Shown: positions 1-6,107, counted from the first letter of the stretch. The stretch is 7,047 nucleotides of DNA from UBA9076 sp964418835 (GCA_964418835.1 CAYQNJ010000035.1:1-7047), one strand, 5' to 3'. Notes: a model not told the origin generated them from the sequence alone. Program-made: numbers and translations.

Positions 1-1196
1 ATTGCTGTATGAGGATCTATTAATCTATTATCATGATGATATGCATCATACATAGCTTGTTTGCATTCATCTTCACTTACATAAACTCCTATAAAAGATT
101 CTTGAAGTCTAACTAACATTTCCTTATCTATCCCATATCTTCCTTTTGTGTTTAGATCATACATATATTGTTCTATTTTTTTATCATCATATCCACTTAA
201 CATGAATAGCAATCTTTCTAAATTACTTGAGACTAATATATCCATAGAAGGAGACATTGTATTATAGAAGTCTCTATTTCTATCATAAACACCAGTATTT
301 ATGAAATCAGCTAATACATTATTTTTATTGGATGCACATATTAATTTATTTATAGGACACCCCATTTGTTTAGCTAGGTATCCCGCAAGTATATCTCCAA
401 AGTTTCCTGTTGGTACTATAAAGTTTACTTTATCTTCTAGTTTTACAAATTTATTTTTAACTAAATCGCTATATGCTTTAAAGTAATAAACTATTTGAGG
501 TACTAGTCTACCTATATTAATTGAGTTGGCGCTTGATAGTTGTACATTTTTAAATTTGTTTGGAATTTCTTTGTCTTCATAGATTATTTTTACCAGTTTT
601 TGGCAATCATCAAAATTACCAACAACAGATACAACATCAACATTATTTCCTGTTGTAGAATTCATTTGTTTTTCTTGTACATGACTTACACCATCTACTG
701 GATAAAATACAGTAATATAAGTATCTTCAACATCTTTAAATGCTTCTAGTGCAGCTTTTCCAGTATCCCCACTAGTTGCTGTAAGGATGTATATTTTTTT
801 GTTTTCATTTGTTGATTTGTATGCAGTTTTTAATAGGTGAGGAAGAATAGTTAATGCGACATCTTTAAAAGCTGATGTTGGACCATTATAAAGTTCTAAT
901 AGAAAATCTTTTCCTATCTTAGTTAATGGTGTTATATCATCTGTTTTAAATGACTTAGTATATGCGTTAGAAATACATGATTTTATCTCTTCTTCACTAA
1001 AATCATCAAATATATTCGATAGTATGTATGTTGCAAGATCTTGGTAGTTCAAATATAAACATTTATTTAAATCTATTTTAATATCTGATAAGTCTAATGG
1101 TGTGTATAAACCACCATCTTTTGCAAGACCTTGGATGATTGCTTCTTTTGAAAAAACAATATTTTCTTTATTTCTACTACTTACAAATTTACGCAT
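1..1196 (-). CDS. thrC: Threonine synthase, C-terminus cut off by the window edge
   Basis: This pyridoxal-phosphate enzyme makes L-threonine from O-phospho-L-homoserine, the last step of threonine synthesis, in the cytoplasm. The minus strand is open for 398 codons from the ATG at 1196-1194 to the window edge. The N-terminal threonine-synthase domain shows EAIIQGLAKDGGLYTP (about residues 18-33). The cofactor-lysine motif GPTSAFKD is at 105-112, with K111 the expected Schiff-base lysine. ATSGDTGKAA follows at 140-149, SANSINIGR at 222-230 and PTGNFGD at 262-268, all hallmarks of the family. The last visible residues read IDPHTA, a conserved stretch that in homologues lies some 90-100 residues before the end, so about a fifth of the protein is missing to the left. 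AAGGAG (complement of 1203-1208) sits 6 bases before the ATG and fixes the start. The gene diverges from hom across an 85-base promoter region. Confidence 0.96.
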   Translation of the reverse strand, partial: MRKFVSSRNKENIVFSKEAIIQGLAKDGGLYTPLDLSDIKIDLNKCLYLNYQDLATYILSNIFDDFSEEEIKSCISNAYTKSFKTDDITPLTKIGKDFLLELYNGPTSAFKDVALTILPHLLKTAYKSTNENKKIYILTATSGDTGKAALEAFKDVEDTYITVFYPVDGVSHVQEKQMNSTTGNNVDVVSVVGNFDDCQKLVKIIYEDKEIPNKFKNVQLSSANSINIGRLVPQIVYYFKAYSDLVKNKFVKLEDKVNFIVPTGNFGDILAGYLAKQMGCPINKLICASNKNNVLADFINTGVYDRNRDFYNTMSPSMDILVSSNLERLLFMLSGYDDKKIEQYMYDLNTKGRYGIDKEMLVRLQESFIGVYVSEDECKQAMYDAYHHDNRLIDPHTA

Positions 1197-1202
1197 AATA
1201 TT

Positions 1203-1208
1203 CTCCTT
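1203..1208 (-). promoter_or_regulatory. Ribosome binding site of thrC
   Basis: On the minus strand this reads AAGGAG, 6 bases before the thrC ATG. Its last two plus-strand bases (1207-1208) are also the first two bases of the candidate -35 box of the opposing hom promoter, so the two signals overlap. Confidence 0.85.
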
Positions 1209-1235
1209 GATAACATCTAAAAAAAATGATACTAT
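1207..1235 (+). promoter_or_regulatory. Candidate promoter of the hom-lysC-asd operon
   Basis: TTGATA (1207-1212, 5 of 6 consensus bases) is followed after exactly 17 bases by TACTAT (1230-1235, 4 of 6). Transcription would start near 1242, leaving a leader of about 40 bases before the hom ATG at 1282. That is far too short for a T-box or other large riboswitch. Any control of this operon by threonine would therefore have to act on initiation, on a small hairpin or on the enzymes. Confidence 0.5.
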
Positions 1236-1254
1236 GTTTTTATTGTAAAAACAA
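1226..1254 (-). promoter_or_regulatory. Candidate promoter of thrC
   Basis: On the minus strand, TTGTTT (complement of 1249-1254, 3 of 6 consensus bases) is followed after 17 bases by TATCAT (complement of 1226-1231, 5 of 6). Transcription would start near 1219 and give a leader of about 23 bases before thrC. The -10 box shares bases 1230-1231 with the -10 box of the opposing hom promoter. Boxes were found by eye in AT-rich DNA, so this is a prediction. Confidence 0.5.
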
Positions 1255-1262
1255 GTGTTTTT
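1236..1262. repeat. Three alternating 6-base arms in the thrC/hom intergenic region
   Basis: GTTTTT (1236-1241), AAAAAC (1247-1252) and GTTTTT (1257-1262) are spaced 5 and 4 bases apart. The middle arm can therefore pair with either neighbour. The block covers the -35 box of the thrC promoter and the predicted start of the hom transcript, so it could be an operator or a small leader hairpin. The arms are low-complexity, so chance is a real alternative. Confidence 0.35.
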
Positions 1263-1264
1263 CT

Positions 1265-1272
1265 AGGAAGGA
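1265..1272 (+). promoter_or_regulatory. Ribosome binding site of hom
   Basis: AGGAAGGA ends 9 bases before the ATG at 1282. It supports 1282 as the true hom start, even though the literal reading frame is broken by the N gap 65 bases downstream. Confidence 0.75.
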
Positions 1273-1281
1273 CAAATATTT

Positions 1282-2582
1282 ATGAAGATTGCATTATTAG
1301 GACATGGGAATGTTGGAAGTGGTGTTTCTAATATTATAGATAAGGGNNNNNNNNNNNNNNNNNNNNNNNNNNNNNNNNNNNNNNNNNNNNNNNNNNNNNN
1401 NNNNNNNNNNNNNNNNNNNNNNNNNNNNNNNNNNNNNNNNNNNNNNCATTATTAGGACATGGGAATGTTGGAAGTGGTGTTTCTAATATTATAGATAAGG
1501 GTAATACTAAGCTAACAAGTCAGTTAGAAGTTACTAAGATTCTTGTGAAAGATGAAAGCGAAGCTACTGATGATAGAATGGTTTTTAATATTGATGATGC
1601 TTTAGTTGATGATATTGATATAGTGGTGGAGTGTTTAGGAGGGCTTGATATTCCATTTGAATATATATCTAGGGCTTTAAGAGCTAAGAAACATGTGGTT
1701 ACTAGTAATAAGAAAGTTATGGCTACTTATTATGATAAACTTGTATCTTTGGCTAAGGATAATAATGTTCATATTATATTTGAGGCTAGTGTTGGTGGTG
1801 GAATACCTGTAATGTCAAATATTAGACATACTAAAAAGATTGATAAAATTAGTGATTTTATTGGGATATTTAATGGAACTACTAATTTTATATTAGATAA
1901 AATGTTTAAAGAAGGCGAAACATTTGAGAGTGTTTTAAAGAAAGCTCAAGAGTTAGGTTATGCGGAAAAAGATCCTAGTGATGATGTGGATGGGCATGAT
2001 GTTAAGTATAAGTGTTGTTTAACTGGAAATATGGTTTGGGATACATCGCTTAAGTTAGATGATATTACTACTATAGGTGTTAGAACAGTTAATCAAAGAG
2101 ATGTTTACTTTGGAAAAAGACATCAGGCTACATTAAAACTTGTTGGTAGGGGTATAGAAAAGGATGGTCATGTACAAGTTTTTGTACAACCTGAGTTTAT
2201 AAATAATAATGATACATTAGCTCATGTGCATTCAAATTTAAATTGTGTTGAATTTAATAGTGATAATTTAGGTGTTGCTTCATATATAGGACAAGGTGCA
2301 GGGAAACTTCCTACTGCTCATGCGGTTGTACAAGATATTCTTTCTTTATATGAAAAGGAAGATTTGTATTTAGACAGTAGTAATAATATAGAGATTAATA
2401 ATAAAGAGTTTATGAGTAATTATTATATTAGAAGTAAGAATTTGGCTTATTTCTCTGAATATACATTAAAGGAAATAGATTTGGATATTATTATTACAAA
2501 ACCTATGAATATACTTAAGGTTAAAGAATTAATTGAAAAGACAAATGATAGAAATATGTTTGTGGCGGGAGTTACATTATGA
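1282..2582 (+). CDS. hom: Homoserine dehydrogenase, interrupted by an assembly gap
   Basis: The enzyme reduces aspartate 4-semialdehyde to homoserine with NAD(P)H, at the branch leading to threonine and methionine. In the raw sequence the ORF runs into 100 N and resumes in another frame. Removing the Ns plus one copy of the flanking 55-base duplicate (155 bases) gives one open frame of 381 residues. In that numbering, GHGNVGSG (7-14) is the dinucleotide-binding loop, VVECLGG is at 63-69, TSNKK at 89-93 and FEASVGGGIP at 115-124. GIFNGTTNFIL is at 143-153, and the DPSDDVDGHD block at 179-188 contains the expected catalytic D188, with K192 four residues on. GQGAGKLPT is at 285-293. The remaining tail is shorter than the ACT domain of the usual roughly 430-residue enzymes. 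The stop overlaps the start of aspartokinase (ATGA). An internal GTG at 1545 is in frame but is not the start, because the NAD-binding loop lies upstream of it. Confidence 0.95.
1292..1346 (+). repeat. 55-base direct repeat, copy before gap 1
   Basis: These 55 bases are identical to 1447-1501. They encode residues 4-21 of homoserine dehydrogenase plus two bases of the next codon. The copies sit directly on either side of the N run, which is what is expected when two overlapping contigs are scaffolded without merging. Confidence 0.95.
1347..1446. other. Assembly gap of 100 N inside hom
   Basis: Exactly 100 N, a conventional placeholder length. Because the flanks are identical for 55 bases and the joined frame is a perfect homoserine dehydrogenase, no sequence is probably missing. 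The true distance is likely minus 55 rather than plus 100. Confidence 0.97.
1447..1501 (+). repeat. 55-base direct repeat, copy after gap 1
   Basis: Second copy of 1292-1346, abutting the end of the N run. The unique sequence that follows from 1502 continues the hom reading frame correctly once one copy is removed. Confidence 0.95.
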
Positions 2583-3916
2583 TTAAAGTTGTAAAGTTTG
2601 GTGGTAGTTCAGTAGCAAGTGCTACTCAATTTAAAAAAGTTAAAGGCATTGTGGATAGTGATAGGGATAGAGTTTTTATAGTGACTAGTGCTTGTGGTAA
2701 GTCTGGTAATGAAGATCATAAGGTTACTGATTTACTTTATCTATGTCATGCGCATATTAAGTATGGTGTTCCTTATGATAGCTTGTTTGATATGATTTAC
2801 AACAAGTATATGGGTATTAAAAAAGAACTTAATTTAAAGTTAGATTTAGAGTCAGAGTTTAAATTGATTAAGGGTTTAATGGATAAAGAAGTTGGAATTG
2901 ATTATTTAGTTTCTAGAGGTGAGTATCTAACTGGGAAGTGTTTAGCTGAATACTTAGATGCGGATTTTATAGATGCTAGTGATGTTATAGCGTTTAACTA
3001 CAATGGGGAAGTAAATTTTGAAAGAAGTGAACAACTTCTTCAAAGTAAAATTAAAAAAGGTAGGAAGGTAGTTATTCCTGGTTTTTATGGTGCTTTGCCT
3101 AATGGTGCAATTAAGATAATGTCTAGGGGTGGTAGTGATATTACTGGATCTATAATTTCTAATATAGTTAATGCGGATGTTTATGAGAATTGGACAGATG
3201 TTTCTGGTATATTAATTGCGGATCCTAGAATTGTGAAAAATCCTAAAAGAATTGATTATATTACTTATTATGAACTTAGAGAACTTAGTTATATGGGTGC
3301 TAATGTTCTTCATGATGAGGCTATATTCCCTGTAAAGGAAAAGAATATTCCTATAAATATTAAGAATACTAATGATCCTGATAATCCTGGTACTATGATT
3401 TTAAACGATTGTAGTAAACAAGATGAATTAAGACCTCCTCATTTTATTACTGGTATTTCTGGGAAAAAGAATTTCTCCGTAATAACAATTAATAAATCTC
3501 AGGTTTCAAGTGAAGTTGGGGCATTAAGAAGAACCTTACAAGTTTTTGAGGATTTTAATATTTCAGTTGAAAGTACTCCAGTAGGGATTGATACATTTAG
3601 CGTTGTAGTATCTACAGAAGCGATTGAAAAAGTGGTTTATGAGATTATGGCTAGACTTAAAGAAGATTTGAAGTGTGATAGTGTTACTCTTATTGACCAT
3701 ATCGCATTAATTGCGGTTGTTGGTAGAGGTATGAGAAATAAGTTTGGTATGTCTGGACAATTATTTGCGGAGTTAGGCGCAAATAATATTAATATTAGAA
3801 TTATTAATCAAGGGGCTGATGAAATAGATATTATCATTGGTGTTGAAAATAGAGATTTTGAAAAGACTATTAGGTGTATTTATGACAAGTTTATTACAAG
3901 GAGTGATAGTTTATGA
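2579..3916 (+). CDS. lysC: Aspartokinase, monofunctional with two C-terminal ACT domains
   Basis: It phosphorylates aspartate with ATP to give 4-phosphoaspartate, the first step toward lysine, threonine and methionine. The 445-residue length fits monofunctional aspartokinases. The amino-acid-kinase domain (about 1-275) shows KFGGSS at 6-11, SRGE at 112-115, SRGGSDITGS at 182-191 and ENWTDVSG at 203-210, followed by ADPR at 214-217. Two ACT-type regulatory segments follow, about 298-362 (FSVITINKSQVSSEVG...) and about 370-440 (IALIAVVGRGMRNKFGMSG...). In this family they bind lysine or threonine for feedback inhibition; I cannot tell which effector applies. The start overlaps the hom stop by four bases (ATGA), with only a modest GGCGGGAG upstream, so translation is probably coupled to hom. 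The lysC symbol is by family; position in a threonine cluster could equally justify a thrA-type name. Confidence 0.95.
   Translation: MIKVVKFGGSSVASATQFKKVKGIVDSDRDRVFIVTSACGKSGNEDHKVTDLLYLCHAHIKYGVPYDSLFDMIYNKYMGIKKELNLKLDLESEFKLIKGLMDKEVGIDYLVSRGEYLTGKCLAEYLDADFIDASDVIAFNYNGEVNFERSEQLLQSKIKKGRKVVIPGFYGALPNGAIKIMSRGGSDITGSIISNIVNADVYENWTDVSGILIADPRIVKNPKRIDYITYYELRELSYMGANVLHDEAIFPVKEKNIPINIKNTNDPDNPGTMILNDCSKQDELRPPHFITGISGKKNFSVITINKSQVSSEVGALRRTLQVFEDFNISVESTPVGIDTFSVVVSTEAIEKVVYEIMARLKEDLKCDSVTLIDHIALIAVVGRGMRNKFGMSGQLFAELGANNINIRIINQGADEIDIIIGVENRDFEKTIRCIYDKFITRSDSL
3898..3903 (+). promoter_or_regulatory. Strong ribosome binding site of asd inside the lysC end
   Basis: AAGGAG followed by TGAT lies 9 bases before the asd ATG, within the last codons of lysC. 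It supports the ATG at 3913 and independent reinitiation in addition to ATGA coupling. Confidence 0.8.
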
Positions 3917-4896
3917 AAATTGGAATATTAGGAGCTACTGGTGCAGTTGGCCAACAGATGATGGTTTCTCTTTTAGAACAAGGTATAAAGGTAGATGAAT
4001 TAAGATTACTTGCTAGTTTTAGAAGTGTTGGAAAAGAGTTTTTATTTAAGGGTGAAGTTTTAAGGGTTGTTGAAGCAAAAGAAGATTGCTTTGAGGGATT
4101 AGATGTTGTTTTAGGTGCTGCGGATAATTCTACCGCAATAAAAATGGCTCCTTATATAAAAAAGGCTGGTGCTGTATTTATTGATAATAGTAGTGCATTT
4201 AGAATGGATGAAGATGTACCATTAATTGTGCCTGAAATAAATGGTGAGGATGCTAAAAAACATAACGGAATTATTTCAAATCCAAATTGTTCCACAATTA
4301 TTGCATTAATGGCATTGTATGGTGTTAATAAGAAATCTAAGATTACAAAAGTAATAGCTAGTACATATCAAGCTGTTTCTGGTGCAGGTGTTGGTGGAGT
4401 TGTTGAACTTGAAAATCAAGTTAAAAATTTATTAGAAAATAAAGAAATTGAAACAAAAATATTTCCTTATCAAATTGCATATAACTGTATTCCTGCGATA
4501 GGTAGTTTTAAGGAAGATGGTTATACTACTGAAGAAGTTAAGATGCAAAATGAGGGTAGAAAGATATTACATTTACCTGAGTTACTTGTTAGTTGTACTT
4601 GTGTTAGAGTTCCAGTACTTAGAAGTCATAGTATTTCTATTAGTTTTAAAACAGAATCTTTACTAAGTCTTGAAGAGGTTAAAGAAGCAATATCTAGTAG
4701 TGAGGGTGTTAAGTTGGTGGATGAAGGATCTAATGGTGTTTATCCTATGCCTCTTAGTACTAGTGATAAAGATATAGTTGAAGTAGGTAGAATTAGAGAA
4801 GATAAGGTAATTGAAGGGTATTCTTTATTTTGTAGTGGTGACCAAGTAAGAAAGGGTGCTGCTAGTAATACTGTTCAAATTATAAAGTGTCTATAA
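3913..4896 (+). CDS. asd: Aspartate-semialdehyde dehydrogenase
   Basis: It reduces 4-phosphoaspartate with NADPH to aspartate 4-semialdehyde, the substrate of Hom and also the branch point to lysine and diaminopimelate. The 327-residue length is slightly short for the family (about 330-365). GATGAVG (7-13) is the NADP-binding loop. DNSSAFRMD is at 91-99. SNPNCST at 122-128 contains the catalytic thiol C126. STYQAVSGAG is at 150-159 with the substrate-contacting Q153. RVPVLRSHS at 232-240 holds the expected acid-base H239. The end carries VGRIRED and the RKGAASNTVQI motif typical of the family. ATG overlaps the lysC stop (ATGA). It is the third gene of the operon, so the gene order hom-lysC-asd does not follow the order of the reactions. 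No hairpin terminator is visible after its TAA, so readthrough into the next gene is likely. Confidence 0.96.
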   Translation: MKIGILGATGAVGQQMMVSLLEQGIKVDELRLLASFRSVGKEFLFKGEVLRVVEAKEDCFEGLDVVLGAADNSTAIKMAPYIKKAGAVFIDNSSAFRMDEDVPLIVPEINGEDAKKHNGIISNPNCSTIIALMALYGVNKKSKITKVIASTYQAVSGAGVGGVVELENQVKNLLENKEIETKIFPYQIAYNCIPAIGSFKEDGYTTEEVKMQNEGRKILHLPELLVSCTCVRVPVLRSHSISISFKTESLLSLEEVKEAISSSEGVKLVDEGSNGVYPMPLSTSDKDIVEVGRIREDKVIEGYSLFCSGDQVRKGAASNTVQIIKCL

Positions 4897-4923
4897 TTAA
4901 GATTATTTTATTTATTTTTGTAT

Positions 4924-4934
4924 TATGATAAAAT
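4924..4934 (+). promoter_or_regulatory. Weak candidate promoter before the acidic membrane protein
   Basis: TATGAT (4924-4929) and the overlapping TAAAAT (4929-4934) are each 5 of 6 matches to a -10 box. No convincing -35 box is present 16-18 bases upstream, where the sequence is only T-rich. The gene may rely mainly on readthrough from asd, 60 bases upstream. Confidence 0.3.
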
Positions 4935-4942
4935 GTACTAAA

Positions 4943-4948
4943 GTGAGG
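4943..4948 (+). promoter_or_regulatory. Ribosome binding site of the acidic membrane protein
   Basis: GTGAGG ends 8 bases before the ATG at 4957. That ATG belongs to the pre-gap copy of the gene start. After collapsing the artefact it is the same codon as the ATG at 5112, so this site selects the start of the gene annotated at 5112. Confidence 0.65.
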
Positions 4949-4951
4949 TAG

Positions 4952-5006
4952 CTTATATGAAAAAAGGAATTATACTTAGCCTATTAGTTGCAGGAGGCGC
5001 TGCGAC
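4952..5006 (+). repeat. 55-base direct repeat, copy before gap 2
   Basis: Identical to 5107-5161. It contains the start codon (4957) and first 16 codons of the acidic membrane protein plus two bases of codon 17. It is an assembly duplicate, not a second gene or a truncated paralogue. Confidence 0.95.
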
Positions 5007-5106
5007 NNNNNNNNNNNNNNNNNNNNNNNNNNNNNNNNNNNNNNNNNNNNNNNNNNNNNNNNNNNNNNNNNNNNNNNNNNNNNNNNNNNNNNNNNNNNNN
5101 NNNNNN
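5007..5106. other. Assembly gap of 100 N at the start of the acidic membrane protein
   Basis: Exactly 100 N between two identical 55-base flanks, the same arrangement as the gap in hom. The true sequence most likely lacks the Ns and one flank copy (155 bases). Confidence 0.97.
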
Positions 5107-5161
5107 CTTATATGAAAAAAGGAATTATACTTAGCCTATTAGTTGCAGGAGGCGCTGCGAC
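5107..5161 (+). repeat. 55-base direct repeat, copy after gap 2
   Basis: Second copy of 4952-5006, directly after the N run. This copy continues into the complete coding sequence, so the gene is annotated from the ATG at 5112. Confidence 0.95.
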
Positions 5162-5612
5162 TTATTATCTATTAAAGAAATTAGAGTTGAAAGTAAGTGA
5201 AAATGAAGATATAACATTTGTGAAAATCGAAGAAGATGAAGAAGAGGAAGAAGACCAGTATTCTAGTGATGTTAATGAAATCTCTGGTTTGTATCCTTAT
5301 TTAAGCAAGAAGTTTATTGATAAGGTTTATGCACAAAGTGATAAGCTTGATGAAGATTATCCTAATGATACATTAGTTGAAATTAAACATTATGCATCTT
5401 TTGGTGTGGATAGTGATGTTAAGGGATTTGTGACTATCATGGAAGATAATTCTTATGATGCTTCTTATGTGGATGAAGAAGAAAAGGATGTTGTATTGAC
5501 TAAGAAGTTCTTTACAGAAAAAGGAAGAATAATTAGTGAGATATTTAATGTGGCTAACCAAGTAAATGTTCTTGGTGGTATTTACACAGGTTACGAAGTT
5601 TCAGAACAATAA
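5112..5612 (+). CDS. Small acidic protein with an N-terminal membrane anchor, function unknown
   Basis: I do not recognise this 166-residue protein. It starts MKKG, then a hydrophobic segment (about 4-21, rich in Leu, Ile, Ala and Gly) followed by two lysines, which reads as a single membrane anchor or uncleaved signal; no lipoprotein cysteine is present. A run of nine consecutive acidic residues (40-48) follows. The rest is a soluble acidic domain, with SGLYPYLSKKFIDKVY near 58-73, no cysteines and no catalytic motif I can name. Basic residues flank both sides of the anchor, so orientation is uncertain. The gene sits 60 bases after asd and is closed by its own terminator, so it may be the last gene of the threonine operon or an independent unit. 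Codon use and base composition look like the neighbours. The literal sequence contains its start twice because of the assembly artefact. Confidence 0.75.
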   Translation: MKKGIILSLLVAGGAATYYLLKKLELKVSENEDITFVKIEEDEEEEEDQYSSDVNEISGLYPYLSKKFIDKVYAQSDKLDEDYPNDTLVEIKHYASFGVDSDVKGFVTIMEDNSYDASYVDEEEKDVVLTKKFFTEKGRIISEIFNVANQVNVLGGIYTGYEVSEQ

Positions 5613-5629
5613 GGCGGAAACGCCTTTTT
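5611..5629 (+). terminator. Rho-independent terminator after the acidic membrane protein
   Basis: AAGGCG (5611-5616) pairs perfectly with CGCCTT (5621-5626) around a GAAA tetraloop, and the T run extends to 5629. The first two stem bases are the last two bases of the TAA stop. The stem is short (6 bp) and the T run modest, so termination may be partial. Confidence 0.7.
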
Positions 5630-5633
5630 AAAT

Positions 5634-5640
5634 AGGGGGT
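5634..5640 (+). promoter_or_regulatory. Ribosome binding site of the acetyltransferase
   Basis: AGGGGGT lies 3 bases before the ATG at 5644. It is an off-consensus, closely spaced site right behind the terminator hairpin. I see no separate promoter between the two genes, so expression may depend on readthrough of that hairpin. Confidence 0.55.
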
Positions 5641-5643
5641 ATT

Positions 5644-6081
5644 ATGGAGTTAATAATTAAAAGGTTTGATGAATTAACATTAAGAGAGTTACATGAAATA
5701 TATAAGTTGAGAGTTTCTGTGTTTGTGGTTGAACAAAAGTGTCCTTATCAAGAAATAGATGATACAGATTTAGTTTCTTATCATATGTATTATAAGGATA
5801 AAGATGGAATACAGGCGTATTTAAGGGTAATACCGGCTAATGTGACAATGGATGATGTATCCATTGGTAGAGTGATATCAATTAAAAGAAGATCTGGACT
5901 TGGTAGTAAATTACTTAAAGCTGGAAAAGAGTTAGCGATTGAAAAGTTTAATGCGAAAAAAATTAGTTTAGAAGCACAGGTTTATGCAAAACATTTTTAT
6001 GAATTACAAGGGTTTAAGCAGGTGTCAAATGAGTTTTTAGAAGATGATATTCCACATATTAAAATGACTTGGGAAGAGTAA
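5644..6081 (+). CDS. elaA: GNAT-family N-acetyltransferase, ElaA type
   Basis: This is a cytoplasmic acetyl-CoA-dependent acyltransferase whose natural substrate is not established for the family. The 145 residues match the usual ElaA length (about 150) and show its signature features. LRVSVFVVEQKCPYQEID lies at 22-39. The acetyl-CoA pyrophosphate loop RRSGLG is at 82-87 (R/Q-x-x-G-x-G/A pattern), preceded by IGRV at 74-77. HFYELQGF is at 117-124, and the EDDIPHIKM ending at 133-141 resembles the EDGIPH block of the family. Nothing links it functionally to threonine synthesis; it is bracketed by two terminators and looks like a filler gene between the operons. The symbol reflects family resemblance, not proven orthology. 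Confidence 0.9.
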   Translation: MELIIKRFDELTLRELHEIYKLRVSVFVVEQKCPYQEIDDTDLVSYHMYYKDKDGIQAYLRVIPANVTMDDVSIGRVISIKRRSGLGSKLLKAGKELAIEKFNAKKISLEAQVYAKHFYELQGFKQVSNEFLEDDIPHIKMTWEE

Positions 6082-6107
6082 ACATTGTAAATAGTGTTTA
6101 CTTTTTT
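6077..6107 (+). terminator. Rho-independent terminator overlapping the acetyltransferase stop
   Basis: AGTAAACATT (6077-6086) pairs with AGTGTTTACT (6093-6102) around a 6-base loop, with one G-U pair and nine Watson-Crick pairs. It is followed by a T run (6102-6107). The 5' arm includes the TAA stop codon at 6079-6081. It separates the acetyltransferase from the strong gntR promoter starting 11 bases further on. Confidence 0.85.

Noticed and set aside
301..486. Plus-strand 61-codon open frame
   Set aside because: It lies antisense to the uninterrupted thrC frame, which carries all family motifs; no ribosome site or recognisable protein.
540..749. Plus-strand 69-codon open frame rich in Phe, Ile and Tyr
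   Set aside because: Another antisense shadow of thrC; its hydrophobic look comes from AT-rich reverse codons.
1197..1281. T-box or threonine attenuator leader before hom or thrC
   Set aside because: The whole intergenic region is only 85 bases, with predicted leaders of about 23 and 40 bases. There is no room for a T-box, and I see no Thr-rich leader peptide.
1282..1545. Real frameshift or pseudogene in hom
   Set aside because: The frame change equals the 155-base artefact (100 N plus a 55-base duplicate). Removing it gives an intact gene.
1545..1547. GTG as the start of homoserine dehydrogenase
   Set aside because: It is only the first possible start after the N gap. The in-frame sequence upstream (1503-1544, continued from 1282-1346) encodes the NAD-binding loop and has a proper ribosome site before the ATG at 1282.
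4952..5161. Biological tandem duplication or two paralogous small genes
   Set aside because: The identity is exactly 55 bases, abuts the N run on both sides and recurs with the same length at the other gap, which is an assembly signature.
5373..5561. Minus-strand 62-codon open frame
   Set aside because: Fully inside the acidic membrane protein gene on the other strand, with no start signal of its own.
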